A DNA stretch of 64,000 nucleotides from Cristatella mucedo (GCA_009760855.2 WPIO01000060.1:1541501-1605500), one strand, 5' to 3'; positions 22,975 through 35,254 are shown, counted from the first letter of the stretch. Notes: generated by a model from the sequence alone, not told the origin. A program made the numbers and translations.

Positions 22975-24985
22975 TTTTGCGACTGACGAGGTGTAGGACC
23001 AGCTGAGTCAAAGACTCGCTCTCTGGCCTTAATTTCTGGTGGCTTCTGAAGTAGGCCAACAGGCTAGGACAACTTCTTAAGTATGCTAAAACATAAGAAA
23101 AATACAAAAAGCAGTCCTTCTAGAAGCTCTTCGGTTTTCAATGGAGTAAACAATTAAAACCCATATGACCATCGGCAGCCTAACTTTTAAGAAAACTATG
23201 AAAATAAAATGGAAAATGCAACCACCTCGGGAAGAAAATACACACAGTTACAGCTTTTAGAGGAGGTGATTAATTCAATTCTGGTCTTCGAGTAGTCTTC
23301 AGCCAACCAATGCTACAAGCATAATTTCGCACCGATTCGTTGAGGCATTTACCTTGACTAGGAACAGCAGTTTGCGAATCGGCGTCCCCGAGTGACCGCA
23401 GGCCGTCCGAACATGCAGTTATATGAATGAGCAAAAGCATAACATGTTAAAAGCAAGATCACTCTATTAAAAGCTAGAGACTCATACTGACTTCTGAGAA
23501 GCGACCGACAACTCACTATTAGTCTACTTGTGACTAAGAGAGTCCCATGCAGACCCTTTTAGATCAGGCTGCGTTATATAATCTCAGTGTAAGGCTTGTA
23601 AGCACTAAAGCCCAGCCTAAAACACTGGGCCGGAATGGTGAGCTCAGAGGCGGTTCCTCCGAAAGTAGATGCCTTGTAAAGGGTTGTGTAAGATAAATTT
23701 CAGAAAACACAGAACATTAGTTGTCCATGTGAGGTATTTGCAAGCTATGGACTCAACTACTCGTACGGTAGTTTCTGGAGTGTTTACCATAGCGAAATTG
23801 GTAAGCTGTTTTCGATAAATAAAATTAGGGTCGGCTCATGTTGGTGTGAATCTGATCAAATAATAAGAATCCTAATCATTCTTTCTGAGTGAATTTTATA
23901 ATTACCAGACGTGCATCTGTATTCCCAACAGCTGCTTTTCCAATTACAACATTTTTAACGGTTAATATTCAAACAAACCTTAACATGGCTTAGTTGAATG
24001 TTTTGTGGTTTTCTTTAAAGCCTCATTCTGATTCTTTGTAGCGAGGTAATGACAAGCCAGCACAAGGAGACAACGAGCTGGCTGTTCTGACGACAGGCTC
24101 TTCCAGTGTTTAGTACACTGATACTGTTTAAAATATTCTTACCACAGTTGTCCTGGGTTGAAAAAATGGTTACGTTAGAATTTTCCATCCATTCGTAACA
24201 CCAAAGGCAATGCTTACGCTGGCGCTCGGGACAAGCCGGACTCCTACAATTTGATCCCAATCGCTGGCAAAATTGTTTGCTGAGAATTATTGCTCCAGCG
24301 ATTGCCGTGTGCAGTGAACCAGAATGCAGAAAATTGTATCCTCGAGTGGTATAGATCCCACGATCACTATGGGCTATTCTATTACCTGTTGAACTGTGGG
24401 TTTTCAGGTAATCGTACTTCAAGATGCAGGTCGTGAGCTTGAATCAAGCAGCACGATATCCTTTATCACCCACTTCAAGCATTGGGGTATAGCTAGCTAT
24501 CCCAGCTCTCCGGTCGCTTCGCGAAATGGGACCTTTCGACCAGCTGATCTTTACGTCAGTCTTTGTTTCACCATTAAAATGGACTAAAATAAGCCTCGAT
24601 TGAGGCTCTCGATTGAGGCCATGACAATAGAATGTCCTTGCTTGTCTTACGAGCATTTCAGAAGCGCATCCTGCGCATTGAATATCGCGGCTGGAAGCAA
24701 ATACTGAAGGTTACACATTATTACACGAGTATTCCCTCTGAATTTCCGCAACACCTACTGCATTTTAGTATTATCGCCTATTTGCGTTCAAATAAGGACT
24801 AGATTTCAACCTGTTTTCAGTACCCAGCGCGAAGAACGCACTTTCCTGACATATCTCCAACAGTTCTAGACATTACCGCCTCAAATTTTGCGTTGAAAAT
24901 GTCAGCTTACCTCTAGCTGATCACGAGCAAGGTTATTTACATGAAAATCCTACTTACTTTAAGATCTGGGATACTTCCTTATGAA
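22975..24985. other. Upstream flank of the minus ABCC gene
   Basis: Would hold the promoter and any 5' untranslated exon of the minus-strand gene. I see no TATA box at a convincing position. The 135-codon minus frame at 24015-24422 has no recognisable motif. A worn LINE hairpin-like piece lies at 24985-25035. Confidence 0.5.
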
Positions 24986-25462
24986 CAAATTAAAGTGCTT
25001 AGAATGAGATTTAGCTTACTAAGGCGCTTCATGGATGTCTTCTTACAATTATAACTCGGTCGAAAATATAAATGAGCAGACTCACAAAGTTCCCAATGGC
25101 TGCAGTTATACGGTGGACTATGACCAACAAAAGCTCGGACTTTTGAGCTCAGTCGGGTTACTTGCATAGTCAGAGAACGATGTAGCGTAGAGCAAGCCAA
25201 TCCAACAGATTAGTAGTCACAGAATGCCTACTGTCATCAAAAGCAGGTGGAGCAAATCCGCCAGCTTTTACACATCTAAGAAAACGGTTCCCTTCGATTA
25301 AATGCTGGTTGATGGTGGTAGTGCTAAGTTGAGCCTTTTTCATGTGCATATCTTGCGTGCAATTATTGTACTTGAGCCTGATTATTTTTCCTTTGTAATG
25401 AAGTTCCAACTCTCTTGATTTTGTGTTGGGTAAATTTATGTTTCATTTGTCTTTCCTAGTCT

Positions 25463-25665
<203 letters not shown>

Positions 25666-26286
25666 GTACTATCAACAAGCAACACCTTTGGAATTATCCC
25701 TACCCATGTCCCTCCTTGCCCATGCTCCGACCAACCAATCTGAATTACTTCGTAATCAGGCCTTCCGTCATATCACCCGCTTTTGGTTGGGCAACTAATA
25801 GACTAAAAATCCATAAAAGACCACGCCTTCAGTTATCATGCTTCAAATGAATGGAACACATTACCAGCTTCACCTCATCTCTTAATTGGATACAATTCAA
25901 AATAAACTAAAATCCTGCTAGCTCACCGGAGCCTTTTCTCTGTTCAAGTAAGTTTACCTTTGTGTGCCCATTTTTTGAAACTATTAATGTTAAGATAATT
26001 AATTGACTAGCTCCCTTTTCAGCATGTAGAGAAGGCTTTGGTTTTCTTTGGGTGCAATTCAAAAGTTATAGCTATTATTGCTGCATCTCTTGGTGGTTCA
26101 TAAGCCTGTTGCCCGTGTTCTTGTCCGTCTTGTCCTTGTTCCGTCTCTTTAGTGGGCACCGTCATTTTCCGACGAAGCCGGGTCTCTATCTCAAACCCCT
26201 TGCCTTCCGCTAACTATCAATCAATCTCTCCCAGGCGTTCTCTCTTCCTCACTCTTCTTTACTGTCTTGGTATCACGCTGGTCGCC

Positions 26287-26288
26287 TC

Positions 26289-26367
<79 letters not shown>

Positions 26368-26392
26368 CTCTCTGTCTCTCTCTCTCTCTCTG

Positions 26393-26476
<84 letters not shown>

Positions 26477-26515
26477 TCTTCCTCTCCCTCCCTCCCTCCC
26501 TCTCTCTCTATCTAT
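26287..26515 (+). repeat. CT microsatellite with CTGT variants
   Basis: CT repeats broken by TGTC units, ending in CCTC and CTAT variants. Confidence 0.97.
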
Positions 26516-26585
26516 GTAAAAGTTTCCAAGAGCGCATGTCTGTGTGTACGTGTGGGTTTGCGTGAGTGTGTTTTCGCCACCAGGT

Positions 26586-26663
<78 letters not shown>

Positions 26664-26690
26664 CTGTGTGTGTGTGTGTGCGCGTGTTCG
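26586..26690 (+). repeat. TG microsatellite
   Basis: About 50 TG units with three CG/TC interruptions, between two CT arrays. Confidence 0.97.
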
Positions 26691-26712
26691 TGTCTCTTTC
26701 CCTAACTATGCG

Positions 26713-26822
<110 letters not shown>

Positions 26823-27796
26823 CTCGTCTCCCGTTTCTCTCGACTGTCAATCTCAGCCACAATCCACGATTTGATCCTCTGCAAACGAGTGTAGTCTCAC
26901 ACTGACTATACCGCATTTATTGTTAAGCCCACCCCCACTGTCCTATCATTATAGCCTTGTTTTCTAGCTCGATCTCGCGATAAACCTTTTTGAGTGCTAT
27001 TTGCCAACCCTTTTTTGCGGCCACCGGCATCTTTACCGCTAGGACAAACTGTCTGTCCCAACATCTAGCTGACTCGTGGCGAGCACGTGATAATCTAGAA
27101 CAACCGCGCATACCTGAAAAGTGCAAGCCTTTGGATGTCGGAGCTGGCAATTGGCTCAGGGTGAGTGGTGAGAGAATCGGCACCCGTCGTAGCGTAGCCG
27201 GAGCCGCTGCTACAATCACGCCCCTGCGTGACGCCACATGTTTAGCGAGAGCGAGGCTTCCGGTATCGCTTACTTCCGTAGTACAAGCTCCTCCTGCAGT
27301 CTACTGAGACGGCAAATGACAAGATAAGCCAGACGGTGACTGCCGAGATATTATTCACGTTTCCTGAATAGTAATGGCTGCGGACGGACGAGCGACTTTC
27401 CAATGCTAGGCAGCTGTAGCTGTGGCTTGTGTTTATGTGTGCACGATTCAGATCGCAGGGAACGCTGGCACACTGCCGGTGTAGGCAGACTGGTAGTGCC
27501 CTAAACGACCCCAGGGTTTAACAGCTGCTGGCTGTGGCCTAGGAACTGGCCGGTGCCCAGCTATGGTCTGGAGGCTGTGGTTTATCCACAGACCAGTTGT
27601 GTCCTCCCTCTGGCCCACTGGTATGAGCTGTTGCTGGAAGGGAGCGAGAGGAGAGTGAACGCCAGCCTAGGAGGGGGAGAGTTGTGTCTGGGGAAGCACT
27701 GCCGGCGCTAACGAGAACACACGTTCCTGCGAACCAGCTTCGGTGTTCTGCCTGCTTCCGCGTACGTACTCTGTTGGGAGAGTATGATTTATCTAT

Positions 27797-28040
27797 AGCC
27801 ATGTGCTTATGCGTGCTGACACTGTGCATGCTGCCACTAACCACATTTGCATGCTGACCCTGTGCATGTCACCCCTAACCATGTTATCTATGTTGTTTAT
27901 CAAGCATGATATTACTCACCATTCAATTGCATTTCCATTTGCAGCAAATGTAAAGCGCCTAGAAAGAGATTGAGTTCTCTGAGGGTGCTTTATCAAGTGA
28001 ATTATTATGATTATTATTATTATTATTATAGTAGTAGTAG
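27797..28040 (+). mobile_element. LINE family 1, 3' UTR copy
   Basis: ATGTGCTTATGCGTGCTGAC through GCAGCAAATGTAAAGCGCCT, the GAGATTGAGTTCTCTGAGGG hairpin, then a TTATTATTATTATTA tail that runs into a GTA repeat. Inserted into the GC-rich block. Confidence 0.85.
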
Positions 28041-28608
28041 TAGTAGTGTAGTGCCCTGCTGGCCTTGGCTGAATTTTAGCACGAACAAGAGCTGTTCGGC
28101 GGCGGGCTAGAGCTCCTTTGTCCTGGAGCAGTGAGCCAGGGAGGAGCGTCAGTGCGGTTAGAGAGGAAGCGCTTAAGAGCAAGCCAGGAAGCTTTTAGAC
28201 AAGCGGTGGCGATTCGGCCTTTAGAATTGGTCCGATACCCGCGGAAGCTGCTGATAGATGTTGGCTGGCCTGTCAACCTCCGCCTTCACTCGTTCCAAGA
28301 AAGAATCATCTGGAACCCATTCGCTATTCAAGCTGGACAGAGGTGCCCTTCCAGTGGCCTGGGGACGGTATTAATTCCTTACCGTAATGGGCCAAGGTGT
28401 GGGGCCCAATACCACTAAGCTCTTGCCCCATTGTCTCAGCTAGGTATTTAAGAGTCGAGCGACGCTCGCTCTTGGTGACTTTGGTCTCTTCTGGTCTTCT
28501 GTCCGGCTCTGCGCTTCGACGCTGACGGACTCGCTTCTCTGAAAGCGAGGGAGAAGGGCGGGCTGTTCGCCGGCGATTGACGGAACATGACGAGACAACG
28601 CTAGGAGG

Positions 28609-28629
28609 ATTCGGTGGAGTCCACCGAAT
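28609..28629. repeat. 21-bp perfect palindrome
   Basis: ATTCGGTGGA and TCCACCGAAT are exact reverse complements around a single G. In the GC-rich block upstream of the inverted module. Confidence 0.9.
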
Positions 28630-28730
28630 ACGGTCGTATCGCGCGCGAGCTGGCATTTTGTGTTTCTTTCGTGTTTTGTCTGTTCGCGCTAGCACGCGGT
28701 CTTGGCATAGGGATTTGCTAGGGCGAGCTA

Positions 28731-28905
28731 GACGTAGTTGGTGTGTGTGGAGTCGTAGTTCTCCGGTTAGGGTTTAGGCTCGAGTTCGAGCTCTGTCTAC
28801 TTGGGGCGTTCCCCAGTGTAGATGTACGTAGCGTAAGTGGGGAGACGTGTTTCCTCCATAGGAGTGCCTGAGTTGGCGTGTGTGGAGTACTCCTGCCGCT
28901 TACCT
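28731..28905 (+). repeat. Left half of an inverted repeat module with a telomere-like core
   Basis: Block A, AGTTCTCCGGTTAGGGTTTA onward (28757-28825), is followed by block B, AGTGGGGAGACGTGTTTCCT onward (28835-28898). Both recur in reverse complement at 29115-29350 at roughly 80-85% identity. The TTAGGGTTTAGG core resembles telomere repeats but is not iterated. Confidence 0.7.
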
Positions 28906-29114
28906 AGCGGCGTAGCCTAGCACCCAATGCCGTTCGGTGCGCGCCTACGAGCAATAAGCTGGCCGCCACTAAACGAGCATTTCTGGCGCCGACCTGCTTA
29001 CCGTTACTAAAGGGGGTCGTGAGTCCACGGCGTGAATTGGAAAGCGAGACACACAAATTGGGGATTTTACTGAACTTAATTCGCTAGCGCACAAAGTCGC
29101 TGGGCGTCTAGTTC

Positions 29115-29350
29115 AGCTTTATCTCCACACTCCTCGCACGTTCTCAACAGCACCAACACTTTTGCGGAGGGAATACTTCTCCACACTGAAGCTAATTACG
29201 TTTATAGTGGGGACCGACCCAAATAGAAGGAGCCCGAACTGGAGCCTAAACCCTAACCGGAGAACTAGGACTCCATTTCCACCAGTGCGGCAGGAATACT
29301 CCACACACGCCACCTCAAGCACTCCTGTGGAGGAAACGCGTCTCCCCACT
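29115..29350 (-). repeat. Right half of the inverted repeat module
   Basis: Read on the minus strand it gives block B (GTGGGGAGACGCGTTTCCTC), block A (AGTTCTCCGGTTAGGGTTTA) and a weaker second B-like stretch (CAGTGTGGAGAAGTATTCCC). So the unit is internally repeated (B-A-B'), not a simple palindrome arm. It ends about 100 bp before the transposase-like pseudogene. Confidence 0.7.
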
Positions 29351-29449
29351 TTACTCTCCGCAAGTAGAATCTCAAAAAATCATTTATTTTGCGGATAGCT
29401 ACTCTAAAAAATATAGCGTTTCGAAGTCGAAAACGCAGTTGACCTGATT

Positions 29450-31720
29450 CAGGAGCAGCACCATTAGAATCATGTCGAAGCAACCTGGAGGACTATGTGC
29501 TCAAGAGCTCAATGAAAGGATGCACGCTACCGTTGGCTATAATGACGATATAAAATATGTCCGCAATGATGTTCTTAACAACGCAATGTAACTGGTGTGC
29601 AAGTTATTGGAAACATTTCCCGGGAACTTCATTACCACCCGGTGGTCTGAAAAGATTATGCAGGAGGTTCGGAATCGTAGCGCCAGTGCTCGCCTGGGTA
29701 GTAATGACGATTCCTATTTTCCAGCTGACAGTGGCAATTGTGATGATGGTAATGGTCTTGAGAAGTCAGTTAACTTGCATCGTCGGCCTACAGTTATTGC
29801 TGCTCCAACATCGCTTCCTCGCCTGGTTGTTGGGGTCGGTGGATCCGCTCAGACAGTGCCCCATCGAAACCGATAGCGCTCCTACGAGCCGATAGGAGAG
29901 CGCGATCGAACGTGTCAAGCAACGACTTGGCAATGATGAGTTCCTACGTATTCAGGAGCTGCGGAATCGGTTAGAGCCCGTCCAACGCGAGCGTGAACGA
30001 CGTGACGGCATCATCGTGACGGTGATAAGGCTCAGATTGAGGTTGGCTACTTTCTTAGCATTGGCGCCCCACGATTTGAGCGAATTCTCAAGGCTATAAG
30101 TTGGCGGCGATTCATGCTCATGCAGCGACGTTCGAACTCGAAGATGGGTTTTCGTGCTCACATCTTCGCCCTATCCAATACTTGGTCAAGCCAGGTACGA
30201 CTTGGAAAACTCTACACAAGGAATACGCCTCCATACATTAACGCAATAATGTTCGAAAAACCTCCTTGACTCGATGGCGCCAGTACAGTCAGTTTTACTA
30301 TCCGCGCCTTCGACTAATCCGTTCGAAGGAAGACCCTTGCGACGCCTGCGTCTGAATCTACATTCAGCTGAAGCGCAACGATCTGCCTGCGGATGCTTAA
30401 CAATTGACTAGAAGTGGAGAAGAAAATGCATCTTGACACGGATGCCGAGCCGGTTTGGTCCAGCGGTTAAGGTGTTCGCCACGACCAAGGTTTGGCTGAG
30501 ATCTTGGGCTCGAGCCCCGAGGCATATGTGAAGCGCCTGAATAGTGATTAAGTTCTCTTAGAATGCTATACAAAATCAATTATATATTTAATTATGCATT
30601 GAGAAGAATAGGTTTGTATCGACATTCTTCAGAGTTCATTCAAGGCAACGCCCCCCGACCAGTCAGTGCCGAACGCTATCATTCCTGAAACCCTGACCCA
30701 CCTTTACCAACTGACGACCAGGATGAATCCATTAGTGACCATGACATTGTGGTTGAAAATGCGACGGGGGTCTCAGATTCAAAAAAGATCCGCGTTCAGA
30801 TTCAGATCGAAGATTTTGGTGGTAGTTTCGCGTTGTCTCACGGTGGTTACATCCGAACAATGCTCAATTAATGTCAATCAAATTTCGCGATGCAAAACTT
30901 CATCACCACCGACCTTTCCAGTGGAGTCAATCAAGTGATTCTGTATGACGAACGTGGTCAAGGTAAAGATACGGACGCTTTATGCAGCCTTCACATGCGA
31001 CACAACTTGAAATTGTGAGGAAGGACTCTCCACCAGAGATTCTGTTCATCGTGCTCTACAGTTGTGTCGGGAAAAACGAGTATATATCTGCGTTCCATTT
31101 CTATACGCTTCTTTCGATCCTTTTCTATAAAAAAGGTCGTGCTCTTATTTTTTCTGCCGGGCCACTCCCACAATCAGGCGGATCGGGTCATCGCTGATCT
31201 TCACAATTCCATCGGTCGGCTCAATTTGTACACGCCGTATCAGATTTCGAGACCTAGAATAAAATCAAGTAAGTGAAGGCAGTCTTCTTGGATCACAATG
31301 ATTCCAGCCGCGCGTTCTTTACTGGATGGAAGCTATTGTTAGCTAAGTTTTGTTTTTCAAGCGAATGCCTCCGCGGTACAGGAACAACTATTTCTTTGAG
31401 ATTGACGAAGGTGTTTGCACAGCGCTTCACTTGTGTAGCACGCCCGATACAGAAGCTGAAACAATTTCCTCGGCGAAGTCCAGCAATCTGGACATGATTC
31501 GTCGAGCGCTATTGAAGGAACTCTTGCCAGCAGCTATGCCAACATCGATAAAAGGCGTATCGATCGATCGATGCGATGCGCTTGAACTGGAGCGAAAACC
31601 TGCCTTAGAGTTGACAACGAAGAAGCTACTTTCTTTGTCAAAAAAGTTCATGTCGATCCCGGCTCAAGATCTGACTTATTATCCGGCCGTGCCGAATAAT
31701 ATCGCTGATAGGGAAGACAA
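29450..31720 (+). pseudogene. Decayed transposase-like gene (zinc-ribbon plus GHSHxxAD type, DUF7869-like), interrupted by a SINE
   Basis: No continuous frame remains, but conserved blocks lie in the right order on the plus strand. They are: an N-terminal charged region from about 29473 (MSKQPGG...); FYYPRLRLIRSKEDPCDACV with CxxC at 30338-30349; VILYDERGQGKDTDALCSLH at 30935-30994; VLYSCVGKNE then FYTLLSILFYKK at about 31050-31130; after a +1 frameshift near 31133, FFLPGHSHNQADRVIADLHN; and PRYRNNYFFEIDEGV through LSLSKKFMSIPAQDLTYYP ending near 31685. From memory, such proteins carry D-N-C-x-G-Q-N-K and GHSHxxAD motifs, occur as mobile-element genes in oomycetes and some animals, and are likened to RNase H-fold transposases. 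The usual DNC is YSC here. Stops lie at about 30350 and 31015, among others. A SINE-A copy sits at 30444-30590. Confidence 0.55.
30444..30590 (+). repeat. SINE-A copy inside the transposase-like pseudogene
   Basis: GCCGAGCCGGTTTGGTCCAG starts the copy; the hairpin arms have drifted (AGTGATTAAGTTCTCTTAGA). The host gene's coding blocks stop just before it and resume after it. Confidence 0.87.
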
Positions 31721-32519
31721 AGGTCCTGGCTATATTGATGAGCCGTTGGTGGCGGCATCCGATACAGCTCAGACACATGGCAGAAAAAAGAGCATCAGTG
31801 CAGAAGGCTGCTCCGGGCGTGCAGATACGCTCTTTTGGGCGCCCGAAGAAGTTACCAGTGGTTGTCCCAAATCAGCCATCAATCTTGAGCTATTTCTCGA
31901 AAAAATAGGCTTACTTTCGCTGTTGAGCCCTGAATCCATGCCCTGGTTCTGGTCAGTCGCTGCGAACTTGCATAATAGAAATAACCGTTCGAGGTCGCTG
32001 TTTTTCTGCTGACGAAGAGAACTCGACAAGCCCGATATTTTTAGCCTATTTGCATATAATTTGGATCAATATTCTGGTAGTTATTGCAGTCCTCGTGAAC
32101 CAGTGCTACCATGGTAACCAGGGCTACCGCTATCGGGCTCATATATTAAATTATGAGCGCTCTCCATCGCCAGCCGTGCTACGAGGAACAGGTGTCACAC
32201 TTATTCGGCGTGAGTTCCATCTTAATAAATGCGCTTTTTTTCTCGCTTGTCTAAGCACGACACTTCGCTTGCCTTTAATCCTTCTGTGTTGCTTCACTTA
32301 AGTGGAATTGTTTTCGCCTGCTTAAAAGTTCTCTTAAGAGTTTAAAACAAGCGACCCATATTACCCACCCAAGTGCTACTTGACCACGAAGGACGAGGGA
32401 AACTGTCAGTTGGTTAACGACGATTATCCGAGCGGCCTGCATTTCTGCTCTGTTGAATCTATGCTAGGGATTACACGGACTAACATATCTGGCAGTTATA
32501 GCCAGCTTCGTATATGCAC
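31721..32519. other. Flank of the transposase-like pseudogene
   Basis: The open frame that carries the last conserved block runs on to 32012 with no further motif I know. No inverted copy of the 28731-28905 module was found on this side. Confidence 0.45.
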
Positions 32520-32654
32520 TTGAACTTTAAATAAAATGCGAATGATTGTGGATATAGATTGAGGATAATCAAATATGTCCTTACGCTTGAACTTTAAATA
32601 AAATTGCAGTGATTGTGGATATTGATTGAGTATAATCGACTATGTCCTTACGCT
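32520..32654 (+). repeat. Tandem duplication, about 67-bp unit
   Basis: TGAACTTTAAATAAAATGCG..ATGTCCTTACGCT is followed directly by a second unit TGAACTTTAAATAAAATTGC..ATGTCCTTACGCT with about 90% identity. Confidence 0.85.
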
Positions 32655-32894
32655 TTTTTCGTCTTTATGGCAGTGCCAATTAGTTCTTAAATCAAAGTTG
32701 TTAAATCTAAATAATGAATTTTCTGTTTGGTGCGCTTTTGTTAATACTATTCGGCAGAATTTATGTGCTTGAGTACGTCCCATGCAAGCTAGCAATTATG
32801 TGCTGTTAAATCTTTGTCTTAGCATAATACTTGGGTGTTTTAGCATGCTTGTCCACGCATGATGATATAGCAATAAAACATGAATAATGTGATT

Positions 32895-33490
32895 CGTGAT
32901 GATCATGGCTGCAAGCCTAGCTTTGATATCCCAGAGATTTGACCTGTGTCTCCTTTGCTGAAAGAGCATAGATGGCTGCCAGTTGATCAACGGATGCACA
33001 GTAAAATTCTTAGGATGACCCGCAAGGCCCCCCCCCCGCAGCTTGGCTGCTTCATAACTAGCAGACATGCCCCACCAGCTTCAGCCTTCTCGTGCCCTTA
33101 GGTTCTATATAGACAATAAATTAGCTGCTCCATCCCTCCGCTTAAAAGTCGTTTGAGACGTAAGCTTTTGCTCTGCAGATCCTGAGATAGATTGATTGTG
33201 GAACTCTTTTCCACCACTCTTCAGCAACGACACCTACGCTCCAGCTTCCAACTATGGCTCATTCTTTCCAGCCATCATGACCTGCAACTTCCACACTACT
33301 CACTTCCTCGACTTCCCTCGTGAATCAGCTATGCGTCTCTTTTTCTCTTTGTTACGTGAGATGGAGTCTTCCGGCTACCGAATACTTACCGAAACCGCTT
33401 AGGCTTGGAGGGAGCTATGAAAACCCTCCTGCATAACATTCACTTAGTCTTTGTAGTTTTGTGAAGTTACAGACGAAGATAAATACGTGC
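32895..33490 (+). mobile_element. LINE family 2, decayed 3' fragment
   Basis: ATGGCTGCAAGCCTAGCTTT, CTGAAAGAGCATAGATGGCT, GACAATAAATTAGCTGCTCC and a degenerate end at CAGACGAAGATAAATACGTG align block by block with 20150-20740. Contains a C8-9 run at 33029. Confidence 0.72.
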
Positions 33491-33639
33491 ATATTTGCAT
33501 GATACCTTGCCATCTGTTAACTCTTGCTGACTGCTCTTCAAGTAATGGCGTGCATAGCGTCTATATTGATATTTAAATCTCTTATGGCGCAATACAAAGA
33601 CTTATTATTATTACTAATTACGTTTCACAAAAAGATTTC

Positions 33640-33795
33640 TAGTTTCGATAGCCCACGAGGTACGGTGCTCAAAAGTCATGACAGAGGTCTTGGGTTCGAA
33701 TCTACAGTGGGTGATTCATTTCCAACTGCAAGTGATGCTGATAGCCGTTAAGGCTTTTCTGCCGCCATACAAACGAGGCTGTTAAATCAGCTTAG
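33640..33795 (+). repeat. SINE-B copy
   Basis: GAGGTACGGTGCTCAAAAGT, CTTGGGTTCGAATCTACAGT, GATGCTGATAGCCGTTAAGG and CATACAAACGAGGCTGTTAA, AATCAGCTTA align with 468-632. Confidence 0.75.
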
Positions 33796-34204
33796 ACAAT
33801 TTAGTAGCCAAAGAGAGCCGAATCACCAAAGTGTCGAGCTGCAAAAAATGTATGACCGTTCTTGGAAGTCATTTACCATTGGAGATTACTTTAATTTTAG
33901 TTAACAAGGTTTTCATTCAAGAAAAAGCAAAAATTGAGCCTAAATTGCGATTCAAAACATTCATATTACGAAGCCCGGCCGGGTAACAAGGAAATATGTG
34001 AATACAATTTATCGCGTAGTTAAACCAACAGATCATGCAAGAATTAAACAGTTGTCATGGTCGCCAACATGCTTGTTTATGTAATCTCTTAATCAACTTT
34101 TGAAAGTTGTAATCGCTCTTGTTTGCAAGCTGGCCTAAGCATGCTGCTAATTTGCTTCCGCATATTCGCCGTAGCATGGTAACTTGTACGCCAGTAATCC
34201 TCAG

Positions 34205-34285
34205 TTGTTTCTTCTCTTGAGTTTCGAAGCACCTGGATAGAGATTAAGATCTCTGGGTGCGATACAAAAGACGTATTATAATGAG
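34205..34285 (+). repeat. SINE-A 3' part
   Basis: GAAGCACCTGGATAGAGATT, AAGATCTCTGGGTGCGATAC: hairpin and tail only. Confidence 0.6.
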
Positions 34286-34984
34286 TATTATTGATGGCAG
34301 CCTTTCTCTGTTCCAGCTGACATACCTGGATGTAGAAAATACGACCTTTTATCGGAAGCTTCGAGGCGCCATATCCATTATTATCAGTCTTGCAAAGTAC
34401 TCGCATTTGTCTATGCGAACTAACACGTTTACTTGCTTTGAGTTTGCAACAAATGACTGCCGTACTGAAGCCACATTGTCGCTTTCGTTACGCCTGCGAG
34501 ATTACTCTGCAAGGACCAAGATTGACCCTTTTGACTGCAGGTCAAATACCCCTTTAAAGAGATCAGAATCGTGAGCTTTTTTATGATCGATATAATGTTC
34601 GGGATTGGGATCATAGAGTACGCGTGAAGCTATCTAGCGAACTGGTGCAAATCTCTTTTTCTTTATATACGGGAAATGCATGCTAACTTGACGTTAGGCT
34701 GACTTCTGACCACGGATTTGCTACCGCTTGGATAAAACGACCGTAGTTAAGTAGTTTCCCTTTTCCATTTTTCGGTAAATGAGACCTGGAAAGGTGTCCT
34801 TTAGTGGATAGGAAGAGGTTTATACTCGACTCTGCACACAACAGCTCAATAGAGCTGCACACTTAGCGAGCAGAAATGCAATCTTCTAGGCCGTTGCTGA
34901 GGTAATTGTCTAAAAACAGTGCAACCACACAAGTTTTATAGCGCTATAAAAAAACTACATTTCTTTAAGCAATTTTTTAGTTAT

Positions 34985-35102
34985 GCTGGAAATGAAGCAT
35001 TGTTGTTGGTTAGCGATAGCATGCTAGATTATAGCATGCATAAGCACATAAAGGGCAAATGCCGTGAGGAGAAGCGTGTTTGTGGCTTCTTTTGAGCTCT
35101 TA
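34985..35102 (+). repeat. Unnamed interspersed repeat, copy 2
   Basis: TTAGCGATAGCATGCTAGAT, TATAGCATGCATAAGCACAT, AAAGGGCAAATGCCG, then GCGTGTTTGTGGCTTCTTTT. See copy at 9228-9372. Confidence 0.6.
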
Positions 35103-35254
35103 TCAAGTCGGGGGATGCCGTAACTCCAGCCAACATGCCGTTCGGGCTATAGAAGCAAAAGAAGCAAAACGTAAAGTGCAGGTTCAAAGGCTAATTCAAC
35201 TGCATCATTTACACACTGTACATATAACGGCCAGCAGAGCCATGATGGTCATAG

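Larger units (their letters stand above)
26830..28730. other. GC-rich block, unassigned
   Basis: Clearly richer in G+C and CpG than its surroundings. It holds a LINE tail (27797-28040), the 21-bp palindrome, a short self-complementary stretch near 28390-28420 (GGGCCAAGGTGTGGGGCCC) and a TATTTAA-type motif at 28445. Open frames of 60-120 codons overlap on both strands, which is expected of GC-rich DNA. It may be the 5' region of the mobile element whose gene starts at about 29450, or a CpG island. Confidence 0.4.

Noticed and set aside
28757-28772. Telomere or interstitial telomeric array
   Set aside because: Only one TTAGGG-TTTAGG is present per copy, with no iteration; it is part of a longer unrelated repeat unit.
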